A stretch of DNA of 64,000 nt from Micromonospora lupini str. Lupac 08 (GTDB lineage: Bacteria > Actinomycetota > Actinomycetes > Mycobacteriales > Micromonosporaceae), in assembly GCF_000297395.2 (NCBI RefSeq), contig NZ_HF570108.1:1526611-1590610 (forward strand), read 5' to 3'. The position numbers and the translations under genes were made by a program. This document shows positions 53,261-63,400 of this stretch, in pieces. The first letter of the stretch is position 1, and the number at the start of each line of letters is the position of its first letter. A model generated the notes under the pieces. That model made no database searches. It saw only the letters and a program-made list of their open reading frames with translations, and was not told where the DNA came from.

Positions 53261-53288
53261 ACGATACGCCTCTCGACCTGATCTGCAA
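53261..53288 (-). promoter_or_regulatory. Promoter of the leader-peptide/symporter unit
   Basis: TTGCAG (53288-53283), a 16-bp spacer and TATCGT (53266-53261). The -10 box ends 9 nt before the leader ATG. Confidence 0.6.
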
Positions 53289-53310
53289 GGCACGGTGGTC
53301 GTGACGCTCC

Positions 53311-53979
53311 TTACAAGCCTCGCTCGTGGCGGGTCAGGGCCAGTGCCGTGCCGGTGGCCACGCCCCACAGCACCGCGAGCCCGAGGACCAACCGCTCCAC
53401 CACGCCGACCAGGGCGCCCCGGCCGACCACCAGCATGGCCACCCCGACCGTCGCGCACAGCGGCAGGGCGAGCACGGCCGTGCCGGCCGCCAGCCGTCGG
53501 ACCATCGCCCCGGCCGGCCCGGACACGGCCAGCGCGACCATGGCGAGGACCACCGCCGCCGTCGCCGCGATGCTCGCGCCCCCGTGCACCAGGTCGGCCA
53601 CCGTGGTCCGCTCGAACGGCGGCAGCGGGCAGCCGGCGGAGCAGGTCACCGCACCGGACACCGCGGTAAGCACCGCGCCGACGGCGAGCAGCGCCGGCGC
53701 CACCCGCACCCCCGGGGGCAGCGCCGCGGCGATCAGCAGCAACGCGCCGGCCAGGGCGAGAACCCCGATGCGGTACGCCACGGCGTGCGCGCTGCCGACG
53801 ATGCCCGCCTCGCTCACGTACCCGGTGAGACCCGGACCGGGACCGGCGACGACCGCGACCGTCACCGCGACCGCGCCGGCCACCGCGCAGCCGGCGGCGG
53901 CGGACCCGGCGACCCGGCGGGCGACGTCCCCGCGGGCGGCGGGTGCCGTCGCGGTGCCGGCCCGCCCCGGCTCAGCCAC
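53311..53979 (-). CDS. DUF998-like membrane protein
   Basis: 222 residues with about six membrane helices. Loop motifs GPGLTGYVSEAG and TCSAGCPLPPFERTTVADLVHGGAS fit what I recall of DUF998 proteins: two Cys in a loop and a DxxHG helix start. Function is unknown. GTG 53979 overlaps the stop region of the GST gene by 8 bp, so the two are translationally coupled. Confidence 0.75.
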   Translation of the reverse strand: MAEPGRAGTATAPAARGDVARRVAGSAAAGCAVAGAVAVTVAVVAGPGPGLTGYVSEAGIVGSAHAVAYRIGVLALAGALLLIAAALPPGVRVAPALLAVGAVLTAVSGAVTCSAGCPLPPFERTTVADLVHGGASIAATAAVVLAMVALAVSGPAGAMVRRLAAGTAVLALPLCATVGVAMLVVGRGALVGVVERLVLGLAVLWGVATGTALALTRHERGL

Positions 53980-54937
53980 GCCCGTGCGGCGTCGTCCAAC
54001 CGGACTCGTCGGGCCCCAGCGGCACGATGCCGGTCGGGTTGATCTCCCGGTGGGTGCCGTAGTAGTGCCGCTTGATGTGGTCGAAGTCCGCCGTCTCGCC
54101 GAAGCCCGGGGTCTGGAACAGGTCCCGGGCGTACGCCCAGAGCACCGGCATCTCGGTCAGCTTGCTGCGGTTGCACTTGAAGTGCCCGTGGTACGCGGCG
54201 TCGAAGCGCACGAGCGTGGTGAACAGCCGCACGTCGGCCTCGGTGATCGCGTCGCCCAGCAGGTAGCGCTGCCCGGCCAGGCGTTCGGACAGCGCGTCCA
54301 GTCGGGCGAAGAGCGCCCGGAACGCCTCGTCGTACGCCTCCTGGGAGGTGGCGAACCCGCACCGGTAGACGCCGTTGTTGACGTCGCGGTGGATCTCGGC
54401 CATCAGCGCGTCCATCTCCGGGCGCAGCGCGACCGGGTACAGGTCCGGTGCGCCGGGCGCGTGCAGGGACCGCCACTGCGTGGAGAGGTCGAGGGTGAGC
54501 TGCGGGTAGTCGTTGGTGACCACCCGGCCGGTGAGCGTGTCGACGAGGGCCGGCACGGTCACCCGGCCGGTGTAGTCCGGGTCGGTGGCCAGGTACGCCT
54601 CGGAGAGGAAGCTGACACCGAGGACCGGGTCGAAGCCGTCCGGGTCGAGGGCGAACGCCCAGCCCCGCTCGTCCCGGATCGGGTCGACGGTGCCCAGCGA
54701 GATCGCGTCGTCCAGCCCGAGCAGGCCGCGCACGATCATCGCCCGGTGCGCCCACGGGCAGGCGCGGCACCAGATCAGCCGGTACCGACCGGCCTCCAGC
54801 GGCCAGCGGTCCTGCTCGTCCGGACCGCCGCCGGGTGGGGAGGTCGAGTCGGCGGTGACCCGACCGGCGAACCGGTTGGGCTGGCGGACGAACGCGCCGC
54901 CGCCACTGGTCTCTGCGCTGAACTGGGCCCGGGCCAT
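53972..54937 (-). CDS. Xi-class glutathione S-transferase-like protein (glutathionyl-hydroquinone reductase family)
   Basis: 321 residues: LIWCRACPWAHRAMIVRGLL carries the CPWA catalytic motif (Cys60). DINNGVYR-like DVNNGVYRCGFA, LFTTLVRFDAAYHGHFKCN and HYYGTHREINPTGIVP are all ECM4/YqjG features. The family removes glutathione from hydroquinone conjugates. Actinobacteria normally make mycothiol, so the thiol partner may differ. ATG 54937 follows TAGGTT by 6 nt, so it is likely leaderless. Confidence 0.92.
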   Translation of the reverse strand: MARAQFSAETSGGGAFVRQPNRFAGRVTADSTSPPGGGPDEQDRWPLEAGRYRLIWCRACPWAHRAMIVRGLLGLDDAISLGTVDPIRDERGWAFALDPDGFDPVLGVSFLSEAYLATDPDYTGRVTVPALVDTLTGRVVTNDYPQLTLDLSTQWRSLHAPGAPDLYPVALRPEMDALMAEIHRDVNNGVYRCGFATSQEAYDEAFRALFARLDALSERLAGQRYLLGDAITEADVRLFTTLVRFDAAYHGHFKCNRSKLTEMPVLWAYARDLFQTPGFGETADFDHIKRHYYGTHREINPTGIVPLGPDESGWTTPHGRG

Positions 54938-54943
54938 GCCGCC

Positions 54944-54949
54944 AACCTA
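54944..54949 (-). promoter_or_regulatory. -10 box for the GST gene
   Basis: TAGGTT on the minus strand ends 6 nt before ATG 54937. The 108-bp divergent gap also has TATCCT (54967-54972) on the plus strand as a possible thiolase -10. Confidence 0.45.
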
Positions 54950-55045
54950 TCCGCTGCGAGCGTGGATATCCTGACGGCTGGGGAGTCCCCTGCGACCCGG
55001 GTGGACGCCCTCGCCCCCGCCCTTCCCACCCCCGAAGGACTCGCG

Positions 55046-56251
<1,206 letters not shown>

Positions 56252-56300
56252 GCGCGGAAAGTTACGTGAAGGGATCTCCCGTGCGCGGGAGTCGGCGGCC

Positions 56301-56306
56301 TAGAGT
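56301..56306 (+). promoter_or_regulatory. -10 box before the methyltransferase gene
   Basis: TAGAGT gives a leader of roughly 90 nt. It follows a small CTCCCG/CGGGAG hairpin (56276-56291) that may end the thiolase transcript. Confidence 0.4.
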
Positions 56307-56405
56307 GGTCCACACCACACGACCCGCGGGGTCGGCCGGCGGTCGCGCGCGCCCGTCGACGCCGGTGCCGCCCCGCGCGACGGCGACGAACTGGGGAGCA
56401 CACCG

Positions 56406-57218
56406 ATGCCGGACGCACTGCCGACCGAGATTGACCTGACCAGGCCGAGCGCGGCCCGGGTGTACGACTACTTCCTGGGTGGGGCGCACAACTTCGAGGT
56501 CGACAGGCAGTTGGCCGAGCAGATCGCCAGCATGACCCCGAATCTCGCGGCCACCATGCGTTCCGGTCGGGAGTTCCTGCGCCGGGCCGTCCGGGTGCTG
56601 CTCGACGCCGGCATCGACCAGTTCCTCGACATCGGCTCCGGCATCCCGACCGTGGGCAACGTGCACGAGGTGGCCCAGGCGGCGAACCCGAAGGCCCGGG
56701 TGGTCTACGTCGACATCGACCCGGTGGCCGTCGCGCACAGCCGCGAGCTGCTCGCCGGCAACGACCTGACCGGGGTGATCCACGCCGACCTGCGCGAGCC
56801 GGAGCGGATCCTCACCGAGACCCGGCGGCTCGGGCTGATCGACTTCAGCCGACCGATGGGCATCCTGCTGGCCGGGGTGGTGCACTTCGTCCCGGACCCC
56901 GACGGTCCCGAGGAGATCCTGTCCACCCTGCGGGCCGCCGCCGCGCCGGGCAGCTTCCTCGTCATCTCGCACTCGACCTTCGAGGACCAGCCGCAGGAGA
57001 TGCTGGACGCCCAGCGCCTCTCCGCCCGGACGGCCACCGAGATCACCCTGCGCTCCCGCGCGCAGGTCACCGGCTTCTTCGGCGACTGGACGGTTCTCGA
57101 ACCGGGCGTGGTGCACATGCCACTGTGGCGTCCCGACTCGCCTGCCGACGTGGACGAGCACCCCGAGCGGTTCGGCGCCTTCGGGGGCGTGGCCCGGTAC
57201 GACCAGCCCGCCGGCTGA
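56406..57218 (+). CDS. SAM-dependent methyltransferase, SAV2177/DUF574 family
   Basis: 270 residues: the start PTEIDLTRPSAARVYDYFLGGAHNFEVDR and FLDIGSGIPTVGNVHEVAQ (SAM loop) are hallmarks of this large actinobacterial family. The substrate is unknown. GGGGAGC lies 5 bp upstream of ATG 56406. Only 5 bp separate it from the cyclic-di-GMP gene, so they form an operon. Confidence 0.92.
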   Translation: MPDALPTEIDLTRPSAARVYDYFLGGAHNFEVDRQLAEQIASMTPNLAATMRSGREFLRRAVRVLLDAGIDQFLDIGSGIPTVGNVHEVAQAANPKARVVYVDIDPVAVAHSRELLAGNDLTGVIHADLREPERILTETRRLGLIDFSRPMGILLAGVVHFVPDPDGPEEILSTLRAAAAPGSFLVISHSTFEDQPQEMLDAQRLSARTATEITLRSRAQVTGFFGDWTVLEPGVVHMPLWRPDSPADVDEHPERFGAFGGVARYDQPAG

Positions 57219-57223
57219 TCGCG

Positions 57224-59386
57224 GTGGCCGCCGTCCCGGACCCCACCGGGGTCGACGTCGGCCGGGGTGGCGCCCAGGGCTACGCCGCCGACTGGGCCCG
57301 GGCCGTACGCCGCATCGGTTTCGTGCCGCTGAGCGCGGCCGAGACCGAGCGGCTGTTGCTGCTGCACACCGTCCGGCTGGCGCAGGTGGTGCGGGCCGAT
57401 CCGTTCAGCGCCCGTCCCGCCGAGGAGGTCGGGCGGGCGCTTGTGGAGGCGCACCTGACCGAGCCCCGGGCGTTGGAGTGGTCGCTGCGCGCGCTCGGTG
57501 ACGAGTTCCCCGCTCGGGTCCTGCCGCCCGGCGACCGGCCGGCCGACCTGGGCGAGCGGATCGCGGCGGTGCAGGGCGGGCTGGCCGCCGGGTTCGCCCG
57601 CGCGCTGCGCGACCGCACCTTCAGCCAGCAGGAGCGCATCGCCCGCTCGGCCTGGCAGGCCCGCGACGAGGTCGAACAGGCGCTGCGCGACAGCGAGGCG
57701 CGGTTCCGGGCGGTCTTCACCGGCGCGGCCATCGGGATCGGCATCGCCGGAGTGGACGGCCGGATCATCGACGTCAACGCGGCGTTCGCCGACATGCTCG
57801 GCTACTCGATCGAGGAGCTGTGCGAGATGAACGTGGCGGAGCTGTTCCACGCCGACGACGCCGCCGGCATGTGGGAGCTGTACCAGGAGCTGATCGAGGG
57901 CAAGCAGGACTCGGTCCGGGTGGAGAAGCGCTACCACCGCAAGGACGGCAGCATCGTCTGGACCGACCTGGCCGTCTCGTTGATCCGGTACGACGACGGG
58001 CGACCCCGGTTCACCGTCGCCATGATCGAGGACATCACCGAGCGGTACGAGCTCCAGCAGCGGCTGCGCTTCCAGGCGCTGCACGACCCGCTGACCGGGC
58101 TGCCCAACCGGACGTTGTTCTTCGAGACGCTGGGCCGGGTCTTCGACACCGCCGGGCCCGGTCAGCGGGTCGGGGTGTGCTTCCTGGACCTGGACGGCTT
58201 CAAGGCGATCAACGACAGCCTCGGGCACGACCTCGGCGACCGGCTGTTGGTGGCGATCGGCCGGCGGCTCGCCGAGTGCGTGGCCGACCACGGCCACCTG
58301 GTCGCCCGGATGGGCGGCGACGAGTTCGTCATCCTCGTCGACGGCGGCGACGACGTCGACGACGCGGTGGCCGTGGCGGAGGCCGCGCTGGCCGCCGTCG
58401 CCGCCCCGGTGCACCTCGGCGACCAGCAGTTGGCGGTCTCCGCAAGCGTGGGCATCGTGGACTGCCCGGCGGCCGAGACCACCGCCTCCGAGCTGATGAA
58501 GGCCGCCGACACGACGCTCTACTGGGCCAAGGCTGCCGGTCGTGGCCGGTGGGCGGTGTACGACCCGGAGCGCAGCGCCCGCGACCTCGCCCGGTCGGCG
58601 CTGGTCGCCGGGCTGCCGGCCGCGCTGGACCGGGGCGAGTTCGTGCTGCACTACCAGCCGATCGTGTCGCTGCTGGAGGGCACGATGCTCGCGGTGGAGG
58701 CGCTGGTCCGCTGGGAGCACCCGGAGCTGGGCCTGATCGGCCCGGACCGGTTCATCGGCCTCGCCGAGGAGACCGGACTCATCGTCCGGCTCGGCGAGTG
58801 GGTGCTGCGGCAGTCCTGCCACGACGCCGAACGCTGGCGGCGGGAGTTCCCCGACGCCCGGCTGGTGGTAAGCGTCAACCTGGCCGCCCGGCAGGCCGAC
58901 GAGCCGACGATCGTCGCGACGGTGGCGGACGCGCTGGCCACCAGCGGTCTGCCGGCGGAACTGCTGCAACTGGAGCTGACCGAGAGCGCCGTGATGGGCA
59001 GCGCCGGCGAGCCGCTGCGCAGCCTGCACCGACTCGCTGCGCTTGGCGTCCGGCTGGCGGTCGACGACTTCGGCACCGGGTACTCCAACCTCGCGTACCT
59101 GCGGCGACTGCCGATCCACTGCCTGAAGCTGGCCGGCCCGTTCGTCGAGGGCATCCGCGCCGACGGGACGGACGCGGTGGCGGACCACCGCGACGAGCGG
59201 ATCGTCGACGCGTTGGTCCGGTTGGCGCACGCGCTGGAGCTGTGGGTCACCGCCGAGGCGGTGGAGACCTCCGTGCAGGCCGAGCGGCTGCGGGCGTTGC
59301 GCTGCGACACCGGGCAGGGGCGGTACTTCGGCGCACCCGCGCCGGCCGAGGAGATCACCGCCCGGCTACGGCGGACGACGGCGTGA
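57224..59386 (+). CDS. PAS-GGDEF-EAL cyclic-di-GMP turnover protein
   Basis: 720 residues. An N-terminal region of 150 residues has no named domain. Then PAS (about 155-275), GGDEF (286-445; intact MGGDEF near 363) and EAL (460-715; AVEALVRW, LELTESAVM, VDDFGTGYSNL, AEAVET). Both the cyclase and phosphodiesterase motifs look complete, so net activity cannot be predicted. There are no membrane helices, so it is a cytosolic sensor. GTG 57224 follows the methyltransferase stop by 5 bp. Confidence 0.92.
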   Translation: MAAVPDPTGVDVGRGGAQGYAADWARAVRRIGFVPLSAAETERLLLLHTVRLAQVVRADPFSARPAEEVGRALVEAHLTEPRALEWSLRALGDEFPARVLPPGDRPADLGERIAAVQGGLAAGFARALRDRTFSQQERIARSAWQARDEVEQALRDSEARFRAVFTGAAIGIGIAGVDGRIIDVNAAFADMLGYSIEELCEMNVAELFHADDAAGMWELYQELIEGKQDSVRVEKRYHRKDGSIVWTDLAVSLIRYDDGRPRFTVAMIEDITERYELQQRLRFQALHDPLTGLPNRTLFFETLGRVFDTAGPGQRVGVCFLDLDGFKAINDSLGHDLGDRLLVAIGRRLAECVADHGHLVARMGGDEFVILVDGGDDVDDAVAVAEAALAAVAAPVHLGDQQLAVSASVGIVDCPAAETTASELMKAADTTLYWAKAAGRGRWAVYDPERSARDLARSALVAGLPAALDRGEFVLHYQPIVSLLEGTMLAVEALVRWEHPELGLIGPDRFIGLAEETGLIVRLGEWVLRQSCHDAERWRREFPDARLVVSVNLAARQADEPTIVATVADALATSGLPAELLQLELTESAVMGSAGEPLRSLHRLAALGVRLAVDDFGTGYSNLAYLRRLPIHCLKLAGPFVEGIRADGTDAVADHRDERIVDALVRLAHALELWVTAEAVETSVQAERLRALRCDTGQGRYFGAPAPAEEITARLRRTTA

Positions 59387-59483
59387 CGCGCGGGCGGGCG
59401 GGTCGCCGCCCGACTGCGCGGCGGGGTGGCGGCGTGAGCGGTGGATCGAACCGATCCGAGTGGTGCCGACGGAGGGTGGCGCG

Positions 59484-59984
59484 GTGAGCCTGAACGACTC
59501 GCAGACGGTGGTGACCGTGGTGGCCGCGCTGGCCATCCTGGCCGGGCTGGCCGGCGTGGTGGTGCCCGGCCTGCCGGCGCTGCCGCTGTGCTGGGGTGGC
59601 GTGCTGGTCTGGGCGATCTTCGGCGGCGCCGGTCCGGGTGGCTGGGCGGTGTTCGCCGCCGCCACACTTGTCGCGGTCGGAGGCATCGTCGTGAAGTACC
59701 TCTGGCCGGGGAGGAACCTCAAACGCACAGGCGTGCCGACGTCGTCGCTGCTGGCCGGGGGCGCGCTCGGACTGGTCGGGTTCTTCGTGATCCCCGTGAT
59801 CGGTCTGCTGCTGGGCTTCGTCGCGGGGGTGTGGGCGGCGGAGCGGCTGCGGCTGGGCAGCAACCGGCTCGCCTGGCCGTCCACCGTGCAGGCGCTCAAG
59901 GCGGCCGGCCTGTCCATGCTCGTGGAGTTCCTGGCCGGCCTGACCATCGGCGCCCTCTGGGTCGGCGGCCTCCTGCTGACCTGA
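59484..59984 (+). CDS. DUF456 family membrane protein
   Basis: 166 residues with about five helices. Repeated GxxGxxVPGLPALPL (early) and GALGLVGFFVIPVIGLLLGFVAG (late) are DUF456 features, with Gly-rich helix hairpins. Function is unknown. GTG 59484 has GGAGGGTGG upstream. It lies 97 bp after the cyclic-di-GMP gene. Confidence 0.85.
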   Translation: MSLNDSQTVVTVVAALAILAGLAGVVVPGLPALPLCWGGVLVWAIFGGAGPGGWAVFAAATLVAVGGIVVKYLWPGRNLKRTGVPTSSLLAGGALGLVGFFVIPVIGLLLGFVAGVWAAERLRLGSNRLAWPSTVQALKAAGLSMLVEFLAGLTIGALWVGGLLLT

Positions 59985-60042
59985 CCCCCACCTCGCTCTT
60001 GATCACCGGGAGCGGACGGGAGCGCCGGGGCAGAGGGGAGAG

Positions 60043-60109
60043 GGCGGCGCGGGGCATTGTCGGGTACGGCGGTTGCCGTACGTGAGAGAGAGGCGTGCCC
60101 CGCGCCGCC
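60043..60109 (+). other. Large nested hairpin in a 331-bp gap
   Basis: GGCGGCGCGGGGCA (60043-60056) pairs perfectly with TGCCCCGCGCCGCC (60096-60109). An inner GTACGGC/GCCGTAC stem of 7 bp lies in the loop. It could be a strong terminator for the DUF456 gene or a structured RNA. The rest of 59985-60315 holds the permease promoter and no gene. Confidence 0.6.
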
Positions 60110-60245
60110 GCGGTGCCGGGCGGTCCGAGCGCCCGGTGGTGGCCCGTCGCGATCGGGCCTGGTCACGAGGTCAAGCATGCGGGCGGGCCGAACGGGCGGC
60201 AACGCAATTAGCCGGGACGGCGGTGAGATTCCCACCGGCATCGTA

Positions 60246-60275
60246 TTGACCTGTCTTGATCGGCGGGACGACACT
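60246..60275 (+). promoter_or_regulatory. Promoter of the permease gene
   Basis: TTGACC (60246-60251), an 18-bp spacer and GACACT (60270-60275), about 35 nt before the GTG. Confidence 0.45.
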
Positions 60276-60315
60276 TTGCCCACTCGCCAGCGGAACCACC
60301 TCAGGGAGGTGTGCA

Positions 60316-61902
60316 GTGGCCACGACGCCCGTGCCGACCGCAGAGCAACCGATCGACGACGACGCCCGACGACTCGCCGAACTCGGCTACAAGCAGGAGC
60401 TGCGCCGCAAGTGGAGCGGCTTCTCCAACTTCGCCATCTCGTTCTCCATCATCTCGATCCTGGCCGGCTGCTTCACCACCTTCGGCCAGGCGTGGAACAA
60501 CGGCGGGCCGGTCGCCATCTCCTGGGGTTGGCCGCTGATCTCACTGTTCATTCTGATCATCGGTTTCTGCCTGGCCGAGCTGGTGTCGGCCTACCCCACG
60601 GCGGGCGGGATCTACTGGTGGGCGGCGACCATGGGCCGCCCGGTGCACGGCTGGTTCACCGGCTGGTTGAACCTCATCGGCCTGGTCGCGGTCACCGCCT
60701 CGGTCGACTACGGCTGCGCGACCTTCCTCAACCTCACCCTGTCGGCGCTCTTCGACGGTTGGGCCGGGACGCTGCGGCAGGCGTTCGTCCTCTTCGTGAT
60801 CATCTTGGCGCTGCACGGGCTCATCAACATCTTCGGGCACCGGATCATCGACGTACTCCAGAACGTCTCGGTCTGGTGGCACGTGGCCGGCGCGGCCGTC
60901 GTGGTGGCCATCCTGGTGTTCGTTCCGGACGACCACCAGAGCTTCCAGTTCGTGTTCACCGAGCGGTTCAACAACTCGGGCTTCGGCGACGGGGACACCG
61001 GCGGGCTGACGTTCTGGTTCTACGTGCTGCCGTTGGGCTTCCTGCTCACCCAGTACACGATCACCGGCTTCGACGCCTGCGCGCACGTCTCCGAGGAGAC
61101 CCGGGGTGCCTCGCAGGCCGCCGCGCGTGGGCTCTGGCAGTCGATCTTCTACTCGGCGATCGGCGGTTGGATCCTGCTGCTGGCGTTCCTGTTCGCGGCC
61201 ACCGACGTCGAGGCGGTAAACGCCGCCGGCGGCTTCTCCGGTGCCATCTTTGAGTCCGCCCTGACTCCGGTCTTCTTCAAGGTCGTCATCATCATCTCCA
61301 CGATCGGGCAGTTCTTCTGCGGGATGAGCTGCATCACCTCGATGAGCCGGATGGCGTACGCCTTCAGCCGGGACCGCGCGGTGCCGGGCTGGCGGCTCTG
61401 GTCGACGGTGAACCGCAACGGCACCCCGGTCAACGCGATCATCGGCACCACGATCGCCGGCCTGGTGCTGACCCTGCCGGCGCTCTACGAGAGCTCGGCC
61501 GGCATCCCGGTCGCCTTCTACGCGGTGGTATCCGTCGCGGTGATCGGCCTCTACCTGTCCTTCCTCATCCCGATCGCGTTGCGGCTGCGACTCGGCGACC
61601 GGTTCGTTCCCGGCCCGTGGACGCTGGGGCGGAAGTACAGGCTGCTCGGCTGGATCGCGGTCATCGAGATCGCGGTCATCGCGGTGTACTTCGTGCTGCC
61701 GATCGTGCCGGCCGGGGTGCCCGGCAACGACGACTTCACCTGGTCGGCGGTGAACTACGCGCCGCTCGCCGTGGGCGGGGTGCTGCTGGTGGTCGCCGTC
61801 TGGTGGTACGCGTCGGCCCGGAAGTGGTTCGCCGGCCCCGTCCGTACCGTCGAGGATCCCTCGTCGGCGGCCGACCCGACGCCTGTCGACGGCCCGGCCT
61901 GA
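60316..61902 (+). CDS. APC-family amino acid or amine permease
   Basis: 528 residues with 12 helices. WSGFSNFAISFSIISILAGCFTTFG and TITGFDACAHVSEETRGASQAA fit the GABA/polyamine permease branch of the APC superfamily. The gene lies 115 bp before a glutamine-synthetase-like ligase and an aldehyde dehydrogenase, which suggests uptake of a primary amine such as putrescine, GABA or ethanolamine. GTG 60316 has AGGGAGGT 6-7 bp upstream. Confidence 0.9.
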   Translation: MATTPVPTAEQPIDDDARRLAELGYKQELRRKWSGFSNFAISFSIISILAGCFTTFGQAWNNGGPVAISWGWPLISLFILIIGFCLAELVSAYPTAGGIYWWAATMGRPVHGWFTGWLNLIGLVAVTASVDYGCATFLNLTLSALFDGWAGTLRQAFVLFVIILALHGLINIFGHRIIDVLQNVSVWWHVAGAAVVVAILVFVPDDHQSFQFVFTERFNNSGFGDGDTGGLTFWFYVLPLGFLLTQYTITGFDACAHVSEETRGASQAAARGLWQSIFYSAIGGWILLLAFLFAATDVEAVNAAGGFSGAIFESALTPVFFKVVIIISTIGQFFCGMSCITSMSRMAYAFSRDRAVPGWRLWSTVNRNGTPVNAIIGTTIAGLVLTLPALYESSAGIPVAFYAVVSVAVIGLYLSFLIPIALRLRLGDRFVPGPWTLGRKYRLLGWIAVIEIAVIAVYFVLPIVPAGVPGNDDFTWSAVNYAPLAVGGVLLVVAVWWYASARKWFAGPVRTVEDPSSAADPTPVDGPA

Positions 61903-61908
61903 CACCCA

Positions 61909-61943
61909 CCCGGCGGGGCGGGCGCCGCGCCCGTCCCGCCGGG
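61909..61943 (+). terminator. Terminator after the permease
   Basis: Arms 61909-61924 and 61928-61943 pair over 16 bp with one mismatch and a 3-nt loop, followed by TTTGCC. Confidence 0.7.
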
Positions 61944-61968
61944 TTTGCCACCGTCTCCAACGGGGGCA

Positions 61969-61997
61969 TTGACGGTGATCCGGTTTGCCAGTAGACC
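61969..61997 (+). promoter_or_regulatory. Promoter of the glutamine-synthetase-like gene
   Basis: TTGACG (61969-61974), a 17-bp spacer and TAGACC (61992-61997). A direct repeat GGTTTGCCA flanks the -35 (61942-61950 and 61982-61990), a possible regulator site. Confidence 0.55.
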
Positions 61998-62017
61998 TTG
62001 GTGATGGAGGCCCGCGA

Positions 62018-63382
62018 ATGACGAAAGCTCCGCTCACGCTGGAACAACTGCGGGTCGCCATCAACGACGGCGAGATCGACACCGTCGTGCTGGCCCTCGT
62101 CGACATGCAGGGTCGCCTGCAGGGCAAACGGTTCCACGCGCCGTTCTTCCTCGACCAGGTGGTGGCCAACGGCAGCGAGGGCTGCAACTACCTGCTCGCG
62201 GTGGACGTCGACATGAACACCGTCGACGGGTACGCGATGTCGAGCTGGGAGCGCGGCTACGGCGACTTCGCGATGGTCCCGGACTTCGCCACCCTGCGCC
62301 GGGTGCCCTGGCAGCCCGGCTCGGCCCTGCTGTTGGCCGACCTGGCCTGGCTGGACGGCTCCGGTGACGTGGTCGCCTCGCCCCGGCAGATCCTGCGCCG
62401 GCAACTCGATCGGCTGGCCGAGCACGGGCTGACCGCGTACGCGGGCACCGAGCTGGAGTTCGTGCTGTTCCGCGACTCGTACGAGGACGCCTGGCGGCGC
62501 GGCTACCGCGACCTGACCCCCGCGAACCAGTACAACGTGGACTATTCGCTGCTTGGCACCGCCCGGGTGGAGCCGCTGCTGCGTCGGATCCGCACCGAGA
62601 TGGCCGGGGCGGGGCTCACCCCGGAGAGCGCCAAGGGTGAGTGCAACCTCGGCCAGCACGAGATCGCCTTCCGCTACGACGAGGCGGTGGCCTGCGCCGA
62701 CCACCACGTGATCTACAAGAACGGGGCCAAGGAGATCGCCGCCCAGGAGGGCATGGCGATCACCTTCATGGCCAAGCCGAACGAGCGGGAGGGCAACTCC
62801 TGCCACATCCACTTCTCGCTGCGCGACCGCACGGGCGCCTCGGCGATGCTCGGCGACGGGCCGGCGCACCTGTCGGAGACCGGGCAGCGGGTGCTCGCCG
62901 GGCTGCTGGCCACCATGCGCGAGTTCAGCCTGCTCTTCGCCCCGAACATCAACTCCTACAAGCGCTACCAGCCGGGGTCGTTCGCCCCGACGGCGCTGCG
63001 CTGGGGTGTCGACAACCGCACCTGCGCCCTGCGGGTGGTGGGCCACGGGCAGGGCATGCGCGTGGAGAACCGGGTGCCCGGCGCCGACGTCAACCCGTAC
63101 CTGGCGATCGCCGGGCTGGTCGCCGGCGCGCTGCACGGCATCGAGCGGGAGTTGGAGCTGGGCGCGGAGTGCAGCGGCAACGCGTACGACGACCCGGAGG
63201 CCGAGCGCGTCCCCGGCACCCTGCGGGACGCCCTGACCCTCTGGGAGGGCTCGGCGGTGGCCCGGGAGGCGTTCGGCGACGAGGTGGTGGCCCACTACGC
63301 CAACCAGGCGAGGGTGGAGTTGGCGGCGTTCGACGCCGCGGTGACGGACTGGGAGCTGACCCGTGGCTTCGAACGCCTCTGA
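62018..63382 (+). CDS. Glutamine-synthetase-family ligase (gamma-glutamyl amine synthetase-like)
   Basis: A 454-residue glutamine-synthetase fold: GTELEFVLF and SAKGECNLGQHEIAF metal sites, NSCHIHFSL, NINSYKRYQPGSFAPT and NRTCALRVVG. It lacks the adenylylation Tyr region of housekeeping GlnA and resembles PuuA/GlnA3-type enzymes that gamma-glutamylate polyamines or ethanolamine. Flanking permease and aldehyde dehydrogenase support that route. The substrate is not fixed. ATG 62018 has GATGGAGG upstream. Confidence 0.88.
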   Translation: MTKAPLTLEQLRVAINDGEIDTVVLALVDMQGRLQGKRFHAPFFLDQVVANGSEGCNYLLAVDVDMNTVDGYAMSSWERGYGDFAMVPDFATLRRVPWQPGSALLLADLAWLDGSGDVVASPRQILRRQLDRLAEHGLTAYAGTELEFVLFRDSYEDAWRRGYRDLTPANQYNVDYSLLGTARVEPLLRRIRTEMAGAGLTPESAKGECNLGQHEIAFRYDEAVACADHHVIYKNGAKEIAAQEGMAITFMAKPNEREGNSCHIHFSLRDRTGASAMLGDGPAHLSETGQRVLAGLLATMREFSLLFAPNINSYKRYQPGSFAPTALRWGVDNRTCALRVVGHGQGMRVENRVPGADVNPYLAIAGLVAGALHGIERELELGAECSGNAYDDPEAERVPGTLRDALTLWEGSAVAREAFGDEVVAHYANQARVELAAFDAAVTDWELTRGFERL

Positions 63383-63400
63383 CGGGCTGGGGTGGCGCGC

